From: Bombyx mori
Lineage: Eukaryota > Arthropoda > Insecta > Lepidoptera > Bombycidae
Assembly: GCF_030269925.1 (NCBI RefSeq)
Contig: NC_085116.1
Coordinates: forward strand, 7,192,001-7,256,000
Length of the DNA stretch: 64,000 bases
Direction: 5' to 3'
In this document: piece after piece, positions 45,401 through 49,874 of the stretch
Layout: the number at the start of each line of letters is the position of its first letter
How positions within the stretch are numbered: the stretch's first letter is position 1
Position numbers and translations under genes: made by a program
Notes under the pieces: model-generated
Seen by the model: only the letters and a program-made list of their open reading frames with translations
Told to the model about the DNA's origin: nothing
Databases searched by the model: none

Positions 45401-48224
45401 TACCTGCCTGCGGGATTCAAATACCGGCACACTTGCATCGCTCGATGCGACTGCGCCATGCTTCTTATCCTTTAGGCTACAACGACGAAAAAGCATAAGA
45501 AGTTTTACTTAAGAAAAAATGACAGGAACGAACTTTTCACTGTCGACATAAAAAGCCCGAATCTATTTTCTTGTAAAATCATATTGCATTGATTGCTAGC
45601 ACGATAGATTTTATGTATTTTTCAAACTAATTGTTTACCGAATCCGAAAATCGGTCAGTAACGAGTTGATCAGACTTTTGTGTTTTTGAGGACATGAAAT
45701 AACATTAAAAATCTCAATATACATACATAGTTTACTTCATTCGTTCGTTTATGAGGTTTTTAATATTGAAATAGCAATTAATTGTGTGACAGCTGATCTG
45801 CTGGAGCTCCTGTCGGGGTCGCTGTTGGCGGGAGATGTCGGGGACGTGGTCAGCGCCGCGCGCGCCGTCTGGGCACTCGCCGCCAACAACCACAAGGTAC
45901 GCACATCGCACGCCTTTACAGAGAGAACTGCTTTTTCCCCCTACCTATTCGATAGAGGCTATTCCAGCTACGCCCGGACGGATAGGTGAGCTCACGGGCT
46001 CAACCTGAGCGAATTTGCTAACGCTGGCCCTAGCAAGAGCAGTGCTTCGCAGAATCTACCACCGGATCGGAATCGCGACTCACTGAGAAGATCCGGCGAG
46101 AAACTCAGTGGGCTGTGTCTATGGGTTAATTCGAATTTGACTCGATACTCGACAACTCGTAGATGTAGCGAGTAAATACAAATTATTTAGAAAATTCAAT
46201 AATTACATAACAAATATTCACTCTACACGTACATACATTCCACGCTAAATCAATACTAAAATTAATTGTGAACAAAATATTTGTTGGTTTTTTTCCATTA
46301 AACAAGTTGAACAGAGGATATTATAGTTGATCCTGGTGCGGCTATTTTAAATTTAATTTGGCTCATTTTTGGATTTAGTTCATTCATATCGTTTCGTTCA
46401 TTCATATTCATTCAGACGTTTCGAATCACTTAGACCACGGATGTCATCATAATATCTGAATCTTCAAACGTCAAAACGTGCTTAATAGTTTCATGCAGCG
46501 CTTAGAGATATTCACAGCTGACGGTACACAGAGATTCATTGAATATATCGTACATTACAGACGTTTTAAAATTTCATCTCGAAAAATTTTACATACTGTT
46601 TAGAGCTTAAATACCTTTATCGGTCTTATTGGATCGTATTTATAGCGTATAGTTCATGACCGTCAGCATGGTTCTGTCTAGTTCTTTGTGCCACGTGCGA
46701 GAACTGAATCTGCAGTCTTCATGTTAACATAAAACGGATGGTTGCTGTACCCATGTTTCTGGGCGTCGTTTGTCCATTTGAATCGAAAGATATGGGCGAT
46801 TTTTCTTGTTTTGTTTTGTTTTTGTAGGCAGACGATAAGACGGCAAACCTGGTGGTGAGTGGTTACCGTCACTCATGAACGTCGACTATGCCAGGGCCAT
46901 ACTTCACTATTAAATTTTATTGGCTTTTGTTTATTTCACTTTTACACTAAACACAATATTGCAAATTACCCGAGCACAACATTGGCGGAGAATTTTAGGT
47001 GCGTGAGAGCAGACGTAGGCACTAACGCGCATGCGCACTTGTCAGTACCTAGGGAGAAAAAGTTACACTTTCTTCCCTCTACAGCGGGAGGAAAAGTTAG
47101 ACTTTCTTCCCTGTAGAGCGAGAGGAAAACCGAACTTTCGGCGTAGGTAGGAGAAAAAATAAATGTCCTAAGTCCACAATGTTCCTTACAACTATAGGAT
47201 AAAATAAAATATGATAACCAAAACTAATCTAATTTATAATGTTATGAAAGTAATTCTACTTACAATAAACACTAAACAATTTACAACTTATTACACTACT
47301 TAATCTACTATTTGCATGGAGGATGCTCTTGAACATATTTATAAACATCACTAACTTACAAGTAAAAATATTCAATTCAGTTGATTACCTACTTTGCTAG
47401 CTTTAAGCTTTAGTTTGATTGTCATAGAACACTTAAATAATAAAATTCTAAGTTGAATGGTTAAGTGTGAAATAGTAATAATAATTACATAAACAAAACA
47501 GCATAACGTTCGTATGATCTTTGCATAAGAGAATCGTGATTGTGTTTTTGTGAATGATTTGAAATGAAAGACGCCGTCGTACACATACGTTACGGGATGA
47601 TTAGCGTTAATTTAAGTACTTTTGTAATTTTTTATCAGTTTTATAAGTTTTTAGTCATTCTAATATCTGCTTCTTTTCACATTATCTATCTATCTATCTA
47701 TCTATCTATATATATAAATGAGTTGCTGTTCGTTAGTCTCGCTAAAACTCGAGAACGGCTGGACCGATTTAGCTAATTTTGGTCTTGAATTATTTGTGGA
47801 AGTCCAGAGAAGGTTTAAAAGGTGATAAATATGAAAATGCTCGGAATTAAATAAAAATAACAATTTTGTTTGTTTTAAGTTTATTTTTTACAAAAGTTTA
47901 GGGTCTTTTTTTTTATCGATTGAGGCACTGCGAAGTCTGCTGGGTCAGCTAGTATTTAAATAAAATAATCTGTGATTTATAATTTTCGTAACATATTTTG
48001 TTAAAGTCGTCGTTGTGTTGTAGCGTTTCGTTTACAATGGTTTGATTTGATTATAAGCTAATATTGAAAATATTGTTTAGGCCAAGTTGTTGTTGCGCAG
48101 TGCTGGTATACCGGCGGCCGTGCACTCTGCCTTGCAGCGGCTGCAGCGACACCAGTCCGATGCCGCCTCTATGCGAGCGCTGCAACTGCTGACCTACACC
48201 AACACCGTCTTACAAGCCACGTGA
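551..48224 (+). CDS. rttn: rotatin (Ana3 homologue), 33 coding exons, complete
   Basis: Large armadillo-type scaffold needed for centriole and basal-body structure (known for vertebrate RTTN and fly Ana3). Exons: 551-593, 705-892, 1234-1430, 2250-2360, 3417-3615, 4183-4317, 4611-4832, 5687-5856, 5928-6135, 6825-7286, 7930-8074, 8584-8733, 9297-9421, 10397-10614, 10890-11026, 11383-11595, 11919-12177, 12801-12973, 14025-14291, 16033-16253, 16972-17116, 24124-24254, 33074-33182, 33985-34210, 34923-35089, 37467-37631, 38516-38785, 39524-39702, 40073-40274, 41549-41727, 42538-42784, 45793-45896, 48081-48224. All junctions are GT-AG, all phases match, and no internal stop appears; total 6111 nt, 2036 aa. 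Identity rests on the N-terminal [14 protein letters not shown] stretch, the exon 5 motif [11 protein letters not shown], and a C-terminal [11 protein letters not shown] motif, all resembling rotatin. Vertebrate rotatin is about 2200 aa and fly Ana3 slightly under 2000. Start choice: first ATG giving the family N-terminus. Exon edges are hand-called and could shift by a few bases where alternative AGs exist. Confidence 0.93.
905..1160 (-). mobile_element. Bm1 SINE, 5'-truncated
   Basis: Poly(T), then the Bm1 tail (TTGCTTAGATG, GGACGAGCTCACAG) and body up to the CCACCAGTA segment; the tRNA-like head is absent. It shares diagnostic variants (CACACACCTTGAGATATAG, CAGTATAGTCACAAC) with the copy at 62761-63203, suggesting one subfamily. 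Lies in rotatin intron 2. Confidence 0.85.
2770..3170 (-). mobile_element. old degenerate Bm1 SINE
   Basis: Follows the Bm1 order (tail, CAACAGCTGCCCCATCC, GAAATAG, CCAGTAATTAC, then a tRNA-like head ending TTTAGGCCACAACGA) but with many substitutions and indels. Rotatin intron 4. Confidence 0.7.
9455..9560 (+). repeat. degenerate copy of a short retro family (GGCATTGCTGA type)
   Basis: GGCATTGCTGATGTCC with a following CCACTCACTATC, the same motif order as in the nested inserts at 24542-24677 and 34273-34423. Strongly diverged; boundaries uncertain. Confidence 0.35.
9922..10358 (-). mobile_element. Bm1 SINE, near full length
   Basis: Poly(T) tail, complete body, and tRNA-like head ending TTTAGGCCACGACGACTT. 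Its head lies about 38 bp upstream of the rotatin exon 14 acceptor. Confidence 0.92.
10397..17116 (+). CDS. rttn: rotatin exons 14-21 (residues about 786-1330)
   Basis: Central part of rotatin. Exons 14 (10397-10614) and 17 (11919-12177) are strikingly GC-rich, with nearly every third position G or C, so long open frames appear on both strands there; only the plus frame that fits both flanking phases is real. Exon 17 uses a weak donor (GTTATA). For exon 20, an AG at 16022-16023 or the ACCAG near 15980 would bring in stops; the acceptor ending at 16032 gives Gly-Tyr-Leu-Asn-Glu-Leu and keeps the frame. Exon 21 ends in [15 protein letters not shown], followed by the longest intron-borne insertion of the window. 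Confidence 0.87.
11191..11333 (+). mobile_element. Bm1 SINE, 3' part with A-tail
   Basis: Body from the CTATACTTGAAACCTTAG segment through CACCAGGTGGGCTGTGAG to an AAGCAATAAAAAA tail. Ends 49 bp before the exon 16 acceptor. Confidence 0.85.
12198..12448 (-). mobile_element. Helitron-like element
   Basis: Read on the minus strand it begins TCTATACTAATATATAAATT and ends GTACAGCTAGT, the terminal pattern of lepidopteran non-autonomous Helitrons. The same family appears in plus orientation at 33731-33969 (shared: GACTTGAAACTTG, GATAGGCTAATA, GTTGGACTCCCTACACCA). Starts 21 bp after the weak exon 17 donor. Confidence 0.7.
12570..12768 (-). mobile_element. Bm1 SINE, degenerate, 5'-truncated
   Basis: Tail and body recognisable (CCTTAGACGGATAAACGAGC, GCCCCACCCTTCAAA, GGCGGAAATAGGCAGGGTG). 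Ends 32 bp before the exon 18 acceptor. Confidence 0.75.
13245..13597 (+). mobile_element. Helitron-like element
   Basis: Begins TCTATACATATAAATAAAAT and ends GGCTGGTCGCTAGT. The interior contains the GGCTGGACCGATTTTGACGG motif common to lepidopteran Helitron-like repeats. No coding capacity. Rotatin intron 18. Confidence 0.65.
14402..14544 (+). mobile_element. Bm1 SINE, 3' part with A-tail
   Basis: Same boundaries as the copy at 11191-11333, with 5' truncation near ACTATACTTGAGACCTTAG and an AATAAAAATAAAAAAAA tail. Confidence 0.85.
14646..14756. mobile_element. small foldback element (about 110 bp)
   Basis: AGCGCCCTCTGTGA at the left and TCACAGATGGCGCT at the right form imperfect 14-bp inverted ends around an AT-rich core. 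MITE-like; superfamily not assigned. Rotatin intron 19. Confidence 0.45.
14757..15545. other. rotatin intron 19, no recognised content
   Basis: AT-rich, stops in all frames, with a GATGAT microsatellite near 15472-15486. Nothing else recognised. Confidence 0.5.
15549..15800 (+). mobile_element. second tRNA-derived SINE family
   Basis: The head has RNA polymerase III-like boxes: GGTGCAGTAGTTAGCG (box A-like) and GTGTTCGATACCC (box B-like). The body contains ATCAGTCTCTGG and CTAAATTGGGGCTGGATCA. The same body and head occur on the minus strand at about 26425-26630, so it is a dispersed family and not a single tRNA gene. Distinct from Bm1. Confidence 0.65.
16480..16695 (-). mobile_element. very degenerate Bm1-like fragment
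   Basis: Only the order of weak matches (GGAATCCATAAATATCAC, CGGCTGTTCCAAGCTTC, GACTGCTTTGTGGCA) suggests an old Bm1. Boundaries uncertain. Confidence 0.35.
17150..17428 (+). mobile_element. BMC1-like LINE 3' end
   Basis: Contains GAGTTTCTCGCCGGATCTTC, GTGGTAGATTCTGCGAAGCA and a 3' run of A after TAGGTAGG, typical of silkworm BMC1 (L1Bm) 3' termini. 5'-truncated. Begins 34 bp after rotatin exon 21. Confidence 0.75.
17819..17939 (+). mobile_element. degenerate Bm1 3' end
   Basis: CCACTTAACAACAGATGGGC and a GGAATAAAAAAAAC tail after a diverged body. Rotatin intron 21. Confidence 0.55.
18574..18786 (+). mobile_element. Bm1 SINE, head half (3'-truncated)
   Basis: tRNA-like head (CGTCGTCGTGGCCTCTAAGG, GGTGTTCGGATCCC) through the GCGTAATTATTGGTGGTAGG segment, then loses Bm1 similarity. 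Truncation at the 3' side is unusual for a SINE and implies later deletion or interruption. Confidence 0.8.
18787..19467. other. rotatin intron 21, AT-rich, nothing recognised
   Basis: No coding frames of note and no repeat recognised between the Bm1 head and the LINE target duplication. Confidence 0.5.
19468..19595. repeat. left copy of 128-bp LINE target-site duplication
   Basis: Identical base for base to 23917-24044, starting AAACTCAGCAAACACC and ending TTAATCTGGTA. The two copies bracket the LINE exactly. Confidence 0.95.
19706..22900 (-). CDS. LINE ORF2: endonuclease and reverse transcriptase, 1064 aa
   Basis: Apurinic-type endonuclease domain at about residues 118-360: [10 protein letters not shown], catalytic Glu154 in LSEVRR, GDFNGQ at 258-263, then NQIDFIMS and [10 protein letters not shown] (Asn-His of the final motif). 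Reverse transcriptase follows: [42 protein letters not shown] and the catalytic FADD at 803-806. The C-terminus has [24 protein letters not shown] and a basic tail, common in RTE-type proteins. No stops or frameshifts. It nicks target DNA and copies the element RNA by target-primed reverse transcription (family knowledge). Similar insect proteins are often mislabelled craniofacial development protein 2-like. Start ATG at 22900 gives a long N-terminal extension before the endonuclease. Confidence 0.93.
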   Translation of the reverse strand: MLFNTYDRDHTPFQKKTQTKTNTPSRTGGLQPTTTNNPSQHLFELQLNTSQLKQQNQILPRRLVTEGGLDHHPLTIKQKLDTATPNIRSTPSRLVGDRNHNPPITQEINCENSYTKSKIYIAALNVLTLKNDESLTELVYALKQIKWDIVGLSEVRRMGERIISHPDFLLYHIGTTPGQYGVGFIIKKYLTNYVESFIGVSERIALMNLKLPGYKDPWTIIQVYSPTEQSDTVSIESFYLDLNKTIQDYAYKNLVVIGDFNGQIGERQPEEDTVLGPFVYGKKARSRNGERLVNFAQENGLRILNTVFKKKESKMWTWSSPDGKTKNQIDFIMSNKSRYFSNMKVISNFNFNTNHRIIRAELTTTPPKNSRPRNNMMNTKPTKYQISQIANSVMTKLIDYKKETTNMEVQEKYDWLEGAIKAAIQQGTNNKDLSNKWMTTKTINLLKQRANLIKEKNSNDNRKQIAKLSKEIKESIRKDRTQKRMETIERHILQTGGIKKAHKELSNKKDWIVQMKDSNSLKENRRQGILGIARSYYKKLYENNIEEKEIELLEFSSVPSIIQDEIEFAIETQIDNKAPGPDRISNEVLKQAKQTITPILKEIFNDIINTETIPQQWTKSNIILLYKKGDQYDIGNYRPISLMSNLYKIFAKILLKRMEGKLDEQQPIEQAGFRRNYSVLDHIHAVRQIIEKYTEYQLIYYLAFVDYTKAFDSLIHANIWEALREQGIEQKYIRLIRNVYKNSSACIQLEKKGDSFKIQKGVRQGDPLSPKLFSSVLEMIFRSLDWENLGLNIDGRTLTHLRFADDIVLFAKTPGDLNRMLNELASESEKVGLKLNPEKTKVMTNGTKSSINVGKSEITYVEEYIYLGQLISPKDNINKEIKRRIANSWKRYWDLREIMKDKNLHIGTKGKLFNVCILPILMYGSQTWALTKNITNRIAICQRAMERSMIGVKRKDKIRNTNIRKNTKTQDVTLKIKRLKWKWAGHMVRGKEKWSKITTHWYPREGKRKRGRQQKRWDDDIRQVAGITWSRVARERSEWSRLEEAFANWQTDLQRVNKHQIHQF
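22836..23519 (-). CDS. LINE ORF1: coiled-coil RNA-binding protein, 227 aa
   Basis: Residues about 10-75 form a coiled coil ([20 protein letters not shown]). The central part ([50 protein letters not shown]) resembles the RRM-like domain of L1-type ORF1 proteins (Transposase_22 family). The C-terminus is basic and Ser/Lys-rich ([18 protein letters not shown]), like a nuclear localisation signal. ORF1 proteins package the element RNA (family knowledge). Overlaps ORF2 by 65 nt, so ORF2 would need reinitiation or frameshifting. Confidence 0.88.
   Translation of the reverse strand: MSLSPEMSLLLSKMTEQLNLQTATITENITAAILHQVDEKIKPIIEENEKLKQEVETLNKKILTLASITRKNNILIHGLPEENDEKFEDLSNLVKSTLRGIEVEIKTEDINILQRLGKKGSRDGKTRPILLATTSLQKKIQILKNKKKLKADIYITHDLPKEVLLAKKGNKNKNSGDSKKDTEKRKRSETPSPGNPIATNTKMHKIDAFQYLRQRSHSFSEKNTNKN
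23833..23908. repeat. perfect 36-bp hairpin at the LINE 5' end
   Basis: Arms 23833-23868 and 23873-23908 are exact reverse complements with a 4-base loop (TTTC). The hairpin ends 8 bp before the right target duplication, at the 5' terminus of the LINE. Confidence 0.95.
23917..24044. repeat. right copy of 128-bp LINE target-site duplication
   Basis: Exact copy of 19468-19595. Ends 79 bp before rotatin exon 22, so the insertion target lay close to a splice acceptor. Confidence 0.95.
24124..35089 (+). CDS. rttn: rotatin exons 22-25 (residues about 1330-1540)
   Basis: Four exons spread over 11 kb. Exon 22 (24124-24254) follows the LINE-bearing intron and ends in phase 0; exon 23 (33074-33182) starts in phase 0 after the intron that contains the P450 gene. 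Exon 24 (33985-34210) starts 16 bp after the 3' end of a Helitron-like insertion, so much of its acceptor context is transposon sequence or immediately next to it. Exon 25 (34923-35089) reads through [15 protein letters not shown] and ends in phase 1. Confidence 0.86.
24418..24992 (-). mobile_element. Bm1 SINE, near full length, interrupted by another retro-insert
   Basis: Poly(T) and tail at 24418-24540, then body and tRNA-like head from 24678 to GCCACGACGACTT at about 24992. The insert at 24542-24677 sits between AAGGTCTCAAG and TATAGTTACAAC. Confidence 0.88.
24542..24677 (-). mobile_element. short retro-insert nested in Bm1
   Basis: Poly(T) followed by TTGCCTTTGTAGGCAGACGA and CATGGACTTCAGCAATGCC. 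TCAAGT at 24536-24541 and 24678-24683 is a likely 6-bp target duplication. The same family, in opposite orientation, is nested in the Bm1 at 34229-34525. Confidence 0.65.
25000..26424. other. rotatin intron 22, first part
   Basis: AT-rich, no supported gene. A faint Bm1 3' end may be present near 25230-25285 (CTTAACACCAGCTGAAC then AATAAAAAAG). Confidence 0.4.
26425..26630 (-). mobile_element. second tRNA-derived SINE family, minus-strand copy
   Basis: Read on the minus strand: CTCGGTGGTGCAGTTAGCG, GTGGGTTCGATTTCC, then ATCAGTCTCTGATTCCCATA and CCTAATTTGGGGTTGATAG with an A-run. This parallels 15549-15800. Confidence 0.65.
27500..27645 (+). mobile_element. degenerate Bm1 3' end
   Basis: CAACACCAGGTAGGCTATGA, GCTCGACTGC and an AAATAAAAATAAAAAAAT tail after a diverged body. 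Confidence 0.45.
27650..28975. other. rotatin intron 22, AT-rich, nothing recognised
   Basis: No credible coding exon or repeat could be supported here. Scattered short open frames lack splice context or composition. Confidence 0.5.
28980..29146 (+). mobile_element. BMC1-like LINE 3' end
   Basis: AGTGGTAGATTCTGCGAAGC, GGGCTAGTGTTAGCAAACC and GCGTAGCTGGAATAACCTCT, ending in an A-rich run after CGAATAGGAAG. Confidence 0.7.
29440..29683 (+). promoter_or_regulatory. upstream region of the P450 gene
   Basis: A GC-richer patch (about 29455-29625) in otherwise AT-rich intron lies directly before the P450 start. No TATA box can be assigned with confidence. Probably promoter and 5' UTR by position only. 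Confidence 0.3.
29684..31425 (+). CDS. cytochrome P450, CYP3 clan (CYP6-like), 491 aa, two exons
   Basis: Microsomal haem monooxygenase; CYP3-clan insect enzymes usually oxidise plant toxins and other xenobiotics (family knowledge; substrate unknown here). Exons 29684-30995 and 31262-31425, with one phase-1 GT-AG intron of 266 bp falling inside the haem motif. Residues 1-23 are a hydrophobic membrane anchor. C-helix WKAMR at 131-135; I-helix AGLESS at 302-307 (usual AGxETS; Ser306 replaces Thr); ETLR at 359-362; FNLERF at 413-418 (usual FxPERF; Leu replaces Pro); haem signature [10 protein letters not shown] at 429-438 with ligand Cys436. The C-terminus [10 protein letters not shown] is CYP6-like. 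The start is the ATG at 29684; a GTG two codons upstream is not needed. Poly(A) signal AATAAA at 31483-31488. It lies wholly inside rotatin intron 22 on the same strand. I cannot fix the subfamily. Confidence 0.94.
31506..32349. other. P450 3' flank within rotatin intron 22
   Basis: AT-rich sequence after the P450 poly(A) signal. Nothing recognised until the hAT-type element. Confidence 0.5.
32358..32682. mobile_element. hAT-type non-autonomous element, 325 bp
   Basis: Ends CAGAGGTCGGCAAA on the left and TTTGCCGAACACTG on the right, an imperfect inverted pair with the CAG start typical of hAT elements. Flanks GTCTAGTG (32350-32357) and GCCTAGTG (32683-32690) are an 8-bp target duplication with one mismatch. 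No transposase. Confidence 0.8.
32725..32870 (-). mobile_element. degenerate Bm1 fragment
   Basis: GGCCCTTCAAAGCGGGACGG and GACTGCTTCGCAGCAGAAAT correspond to the Bm1 body; ends missing. Confidence 0.45.
33731..33969 (+). mobile_element. Helitron-like element abutting an exon acceptor
   Basis: Same family as 12198-12448 but in plus orientation, ending GGAACAGCTAGT. Its CTAG ends at 33968, leaving 16 bp before rotatin exon 24. Confidence 0.72.
34229..34525 (-). mobile_element. Bm1 SINE interrupted by a plus-strand retro-insert
   Basis: Poly(T) and tail at 34229-34271, body from CTGGTGTTAAGTGG at 34424 to about 34525. The head is missing. Begins 19 bp after the exon 24 donor. Confidence 0.8.
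34273..34423 (+). mobile_element. short retro-insert nested in Bm1
   Basis: GGCATTGCTGAAGTCCATGG, GCTCGTCTGCCTACAAGGGC and an AATAAAAAAAAA tail. Same family as 24542-24677; also seen weakly at about 44005-44090 and 46801-46903. Confidence 0.65.
35813..36246 (+). mobile_element. Bm1 SINE, full length
   Basis: Starts with the tRNA-like head (GTCGTCGTGGCCTAAAGG, GGTGTTCGAATCCC) and ends with CACCCATATAAGCAATAAAA. The best plus-strand copy in the window. Rotatin intron 25. Confidence 0.95.
36694..36863. mobile_element. foldback element with about 60-bp inverted repeats
   Basis: GTAAAAGTTAACTCAAATTT with flanks at 36731-36755 pairs with its reverse complement at 36806-36829. Outside that, both arms carry TTTTTTAACGTTCTCGA-type sequence in mirror order. 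The centre holds GCCCCTAGCGGC. MITE-like; superfamily not assigned. Confidence 0.7.
37467..48224 (+). CDS. rttn: rotatin exons 26-33 (residues about 1541-2036, C-terminus)
   Basis: C-terminal quarter. Exon 27 has a low-complexity GDGDGG linker. Exon 31 (42538-42784) is extremely GC-rich and alanine/arginine-rich. Exons 32-33 together read [20 protein letters not shown], which matches the conserved rotatin C-terminal repeat (WAL-NN-KAK). The stop is TGA at 48222-48224. An AATAAA lies at 48226-48231, too close to the stop to be the likely poly(A) signal; another at 48510-48515 is a better candidate. Confidence 0.9.
37719..37800 (+). mobile_element. degenerate Bm1 head
   Basis: GGACTAAAGGATAAGAAGCC and GCCGGTGTTCAAAACCC match the tRNA-like head of Bm1; the body is lost. 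Confidence 0.55.
38060..38145 (+). mobile_element. degenerate Bm1 3' fragment
   Basis: GGGTGGCGGTATTCACGTTG and GAGGTGGGCCGTGAGCT correspond to the Bm1 3' region. Confidence 0.45.
38192..38345 (-). mobile_element. BMC1-like LINE 3' end, diverged
   Basis: CCTACCTATTCGCTGATAAC, AGAGCAGTGCTACGCAGAAT and GAGAAACTCAGTGGGC in minus orientation. Confidence 0.6.
38959..39309 (+). mobile_element. Harbinger-like TIR element, copy 1 (351 bp)
   Basis: Ends AGCTATTGCATAGC and an imperfect mirror GATGCAATAGCT, flanked by TTA at 38956-38958 and 39310-39312. A 3-bp TWA duplication fits the PIF/Harbinger superfamily. No coding capacity. The same element lies inverted at 43042-43805. Confidence 0.7.
39795..40047 (-). 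mobile_element. Bm1 SINE, 5'-truncated
   Basis: ATTGCTGAGATGAGTGGACG through GCACGG-type body to CCCAGTAAAC. Ends 25 bp before the rotatin exon 29 acceptor. Confidence 0.85.
40441..40830 (+). mobile_element. Bm1 SINE, nearly full length but diverged
   Basis: Head GGCCTAACTAAAGGATAAG lacks the middle of the tRNA part; body and the CACCCATCTAAGCAATAAAA tail are clear. Confidence 0.78.
41024..41452 (-). mobile_element. Helitron-like element
   Basis: On the minus strand begins ATCTATACTAATATTATACA and ends GGGCAAAAGCTATTAG; GCCCGCGACTTCGTTCGCGT near the 3' end can form the short terminal hairpin expected of Helitrons. Confidence 0.6.
42103..42307 (+). mobile_element. Helitron-like element
   Basis: TCTATACTAATATTATAAAG start, TGGACCGATTTGAAAAATTC inside, GGGCGGGTCGCTAGT end. 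Confidence 0.68.
42830..43016 (+). mobile_element. degenerate Bm1 fragment
   Basis: TTTCTGCCCCGAAGC, GTAGGACAGCCGTATTAT, TCACGTCTCAAGATG and a GATAAAAAAAAAAG tail keep the Bm1 order. It starts about 45 bp after the rotatin exon 31 donor. Confidence 0.5.
43042..43805 (-). mobile_element. Harbinger-like TIR element, copy 2, with nested LINE fragment
   Basis: Inverted relative to copy 1. Ends AGCTATTGCATAGC and GCTATGCAATAGCT; flanks TAA at 43039-43041 and 43806-43808. Interrupted by a BMC1-like insert at 43297-43678. Confidence 0.72.
43297..43678 (-). mobile_element. BMC1-related LINE 3' fragment nested in TIR element
   Basis: Begins with a run of about 20 T, contains CTACCGGATCGGAATCGCGA and GAGAAGATCCGGCGAGAAAC. 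AACGTGTGAATG at 43285-43296 and 43679-43690 is an exact 12-bp target duplication. Confidence 0.85.
44412..44670. mobile_element. foldback element with perfect 31-bp inverted repeats
   Basis: Bases 44412-44442 (starting AATTGAATATGCAATTTCG) are the exact reverse complement of 44640-44670. Interior about 197 bp, AT-rich. MITE-like. Confidence 0.8.
45126..45345 (+). mobile_element. Helitron-like 5' part joined to a Bm1 3' end
   Basis: TATATATATAAAAATGAATT start and TCGAGAACGGCTGGACCGAT match the family at 47706-47953, up to about 45288. It then switches directly to Bm1 tail (CACCAGGTGGGCTGTAAGCT, A-run). Confidence 0.6.
45403..45486 (-). mobile_element. Bm1 head fragment
   Basis: GGTACCTGCCTGCGGGATTC and TTATCCTTTAGGCTACAACG correspond to the tRNA-like head on the minus strand. 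Confidence 0.65.
45931..46165 (-). mobile_element. BMC1-like LINE 3' end
   Basis: CCCCCTACCTATTCGATAGA, GCTTCGCAGAATCTACCACC, GAAGATCCGGCGAGAAACTC. Starts about 35 bp after the rotatin exon 32 donor. Confidence 0.72.
46801..46903 (-). mobile_element. diverged copy of the short nested retro family
   Basis: TTTTTGTAGGCAGACGATAAG and TGGTGGTGAGTGGTTACCGT match the inserts at 24542-24677 and 34273-34423. Confidence 0.45.
47064..47132. repeat. two imperfect tandem units of about 33 bp
   Basis: ACTTTCTTCCCTCTACAGCG and ACTTTCTTCCCTGTAGAGCG start successive units, each followed by a (G/A)GAGGAAAA core. Confidence 0.6.
47706..47953 (+). mobile_element. Helitron-like element, full length
   Basis: TATATATATAAATGAGTTGC start, CTCGAGAACGGCTGGACCGA inside, CTGCTGGGTCAGCTAGT end. 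The same family occurs inverted at 58394-58626 and truncated at 45126. A (TATC)n microsatellite precedes it. Confidence 0.7.
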
Positions 48225-48225
48225 T

Positions 48226-48515
48226 AATAAATACAAACTTCATACATAGTTTTTATAATAACAGGGAAAAAGAAAACGAATTTTTATTTGAAATGTTTGA
48301 AACTTAACCGAAATCTAAAGACTGTTTTTGCGATTGCTCTTATTGAAGAATTTTTTTTTTTACTTTAGTTAGTTGTTCAAGATGAATATGTGATTGTGAT
48401 TATCTGGTAATGATTGTATTCTGGTATATAAAATAATATAAATTTGGAAATATAAAGCATGTTATTGAAAATGTTTTTTTAGAGACGTTTCAGTGAAATA
48501 ATAATTTATAATAAA
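48226..48515 (+). terminator. rttn: rotatin 3' UTR with poly(A) signals
   Basis: AATAAA at 48226-48231 right after the stop and again at 48510-48515. The second is the more likely functional signal by distance; not provable here. Confidence 0.4.
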
Positions 48516-48699
48516 TTTGGAGTTTCATTTAATCCTTAATTATTTTATATATTAACTATTTTATTGTTTTATCAAATTATCTTTAGTATGCTTAAAACTT
48601 TAACTCTAATTCGAGTCATCTCATATTATTATATCTTTTATTTAGGAAAATTTTGTGTGTTTATTTATGTTTATTCGACTGAGTTAAAAGTCAATTATT

Positions 48700-49091
48700 G
48701 TTTTATTTTTATTGTTTAGGTGTGTGGGCGAGCTCACGGCTCACCTGGTGTTAAGTGGTTAACCCACCTCGAGACATAAGTTCTAAGTCTCAGTTTTAAC
48801 AGTACAACGGCTGCTCCTACCTTCAAACCAAAACACATTACTTTTACACGGTAGAAATAAGCAGGGTGGTGGTACCTACCCGTGCGGACTCAAGATGTCC
48901 TACCACTAATAATTACGCAAATTATCATTTTGCGGATTGGATTTTTATTACACGATGTTGTTCCTTCACCGTGGAAGTCAATCGTGAATAATTGTTAAGT
49001 ACGTATTTTACTAGAAAAATATTTTTTGGTATCCGCCTGCGGGATTCGAACACCGTTGCATCGCTTGATACGATTGCACCGGCCACGACAA
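48700..49091 (-). mobile_element. Bm1 SINE, near full length
   Basis: ATTGTTTAGGTGTGTGGGCG tail, complete body, head GGGATTCGAACACCG to CACCGGCCACGACA. Intergenic, after rotatin. Confidence 0.88.
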
Positions 49092-49714
49092 CTATATAGG
49101 CTAGTTTACACTCCAAAGGAAGTTTTAATCACAGACACCGAGTGATACGCGACTACTATTAACAAATTAACATTTTTATACATTTAATAGATAGCAGATG
49201 GTGATTTCGTATGACTAGTGTTTTTTTATCAAATTTCTGTAACCCAAATCTCTACATGTGTTTTTGAATGATGTTGATAACGCACGCTAAATAAATATTG
49301 GTAACTTTGCTTAAGCGTCTACGATCAAATTTATTCTAACATGTGCGAGTATATAAAAATCATTTTTATTTGAAGGATTCATCACGCCCATTGCGTATTC
49401 ATGATGCCTCGATGCTAATTCCATCTGTAGCAACGTCAATTGTTTATTTATTGAACATTGTGTGGGTACATATGTATGAAATAATGGAAGGAGCACCGCG
49501 TACCCACAGTCCCCAGTGTTAAACTGACAACAAATACACGACTCGTTGGACCAGTCGCAAGGAGGCCGGTTTCGCGATAACGTATACTGTCGATAGCGCA
49601 CAATCGGCGCACACGGCGACCAATATCAATTTGTATGTATGGGAAGTTTGCATTACTCATTAACGTCATAAAACTTGATAATCCGCGTTTGTGAGGGCGC
49701 CGGCGCGCCTCGTT
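49092..49714. other. intergenic region upstream of the next gene
   Basis: No repeat or exon recognised. Composition becomes GC- and CpG-richer from about 49680, just before the putative transcription start. Confidence 0.45.
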
Positions 49715-49719
49715 TCAGT
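49715..49719 (+). promoter_or_regulatory. possible arthropod initiator (TCAGT)
   Basis: TCAGT lies in CpG-rich sequence 156 bp before the chosen ATG. The motif is short and the assignment is by position only. Confidence 0.3.
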
Positions 49720-49874
49720 GAGTTCACGTGTCCCGGTCTGCCCGTTCGCGCTTGTGTCTTCGTGGTGTTAGTACAGGAGAATGCATCGGCGAACCGATCG
49801 TGAATGTACATTTCTTAGCAAAATATTGTGACGGTGATTTCTTGTTAGTGTATGTGCGTCGTAAAACGACAGGG

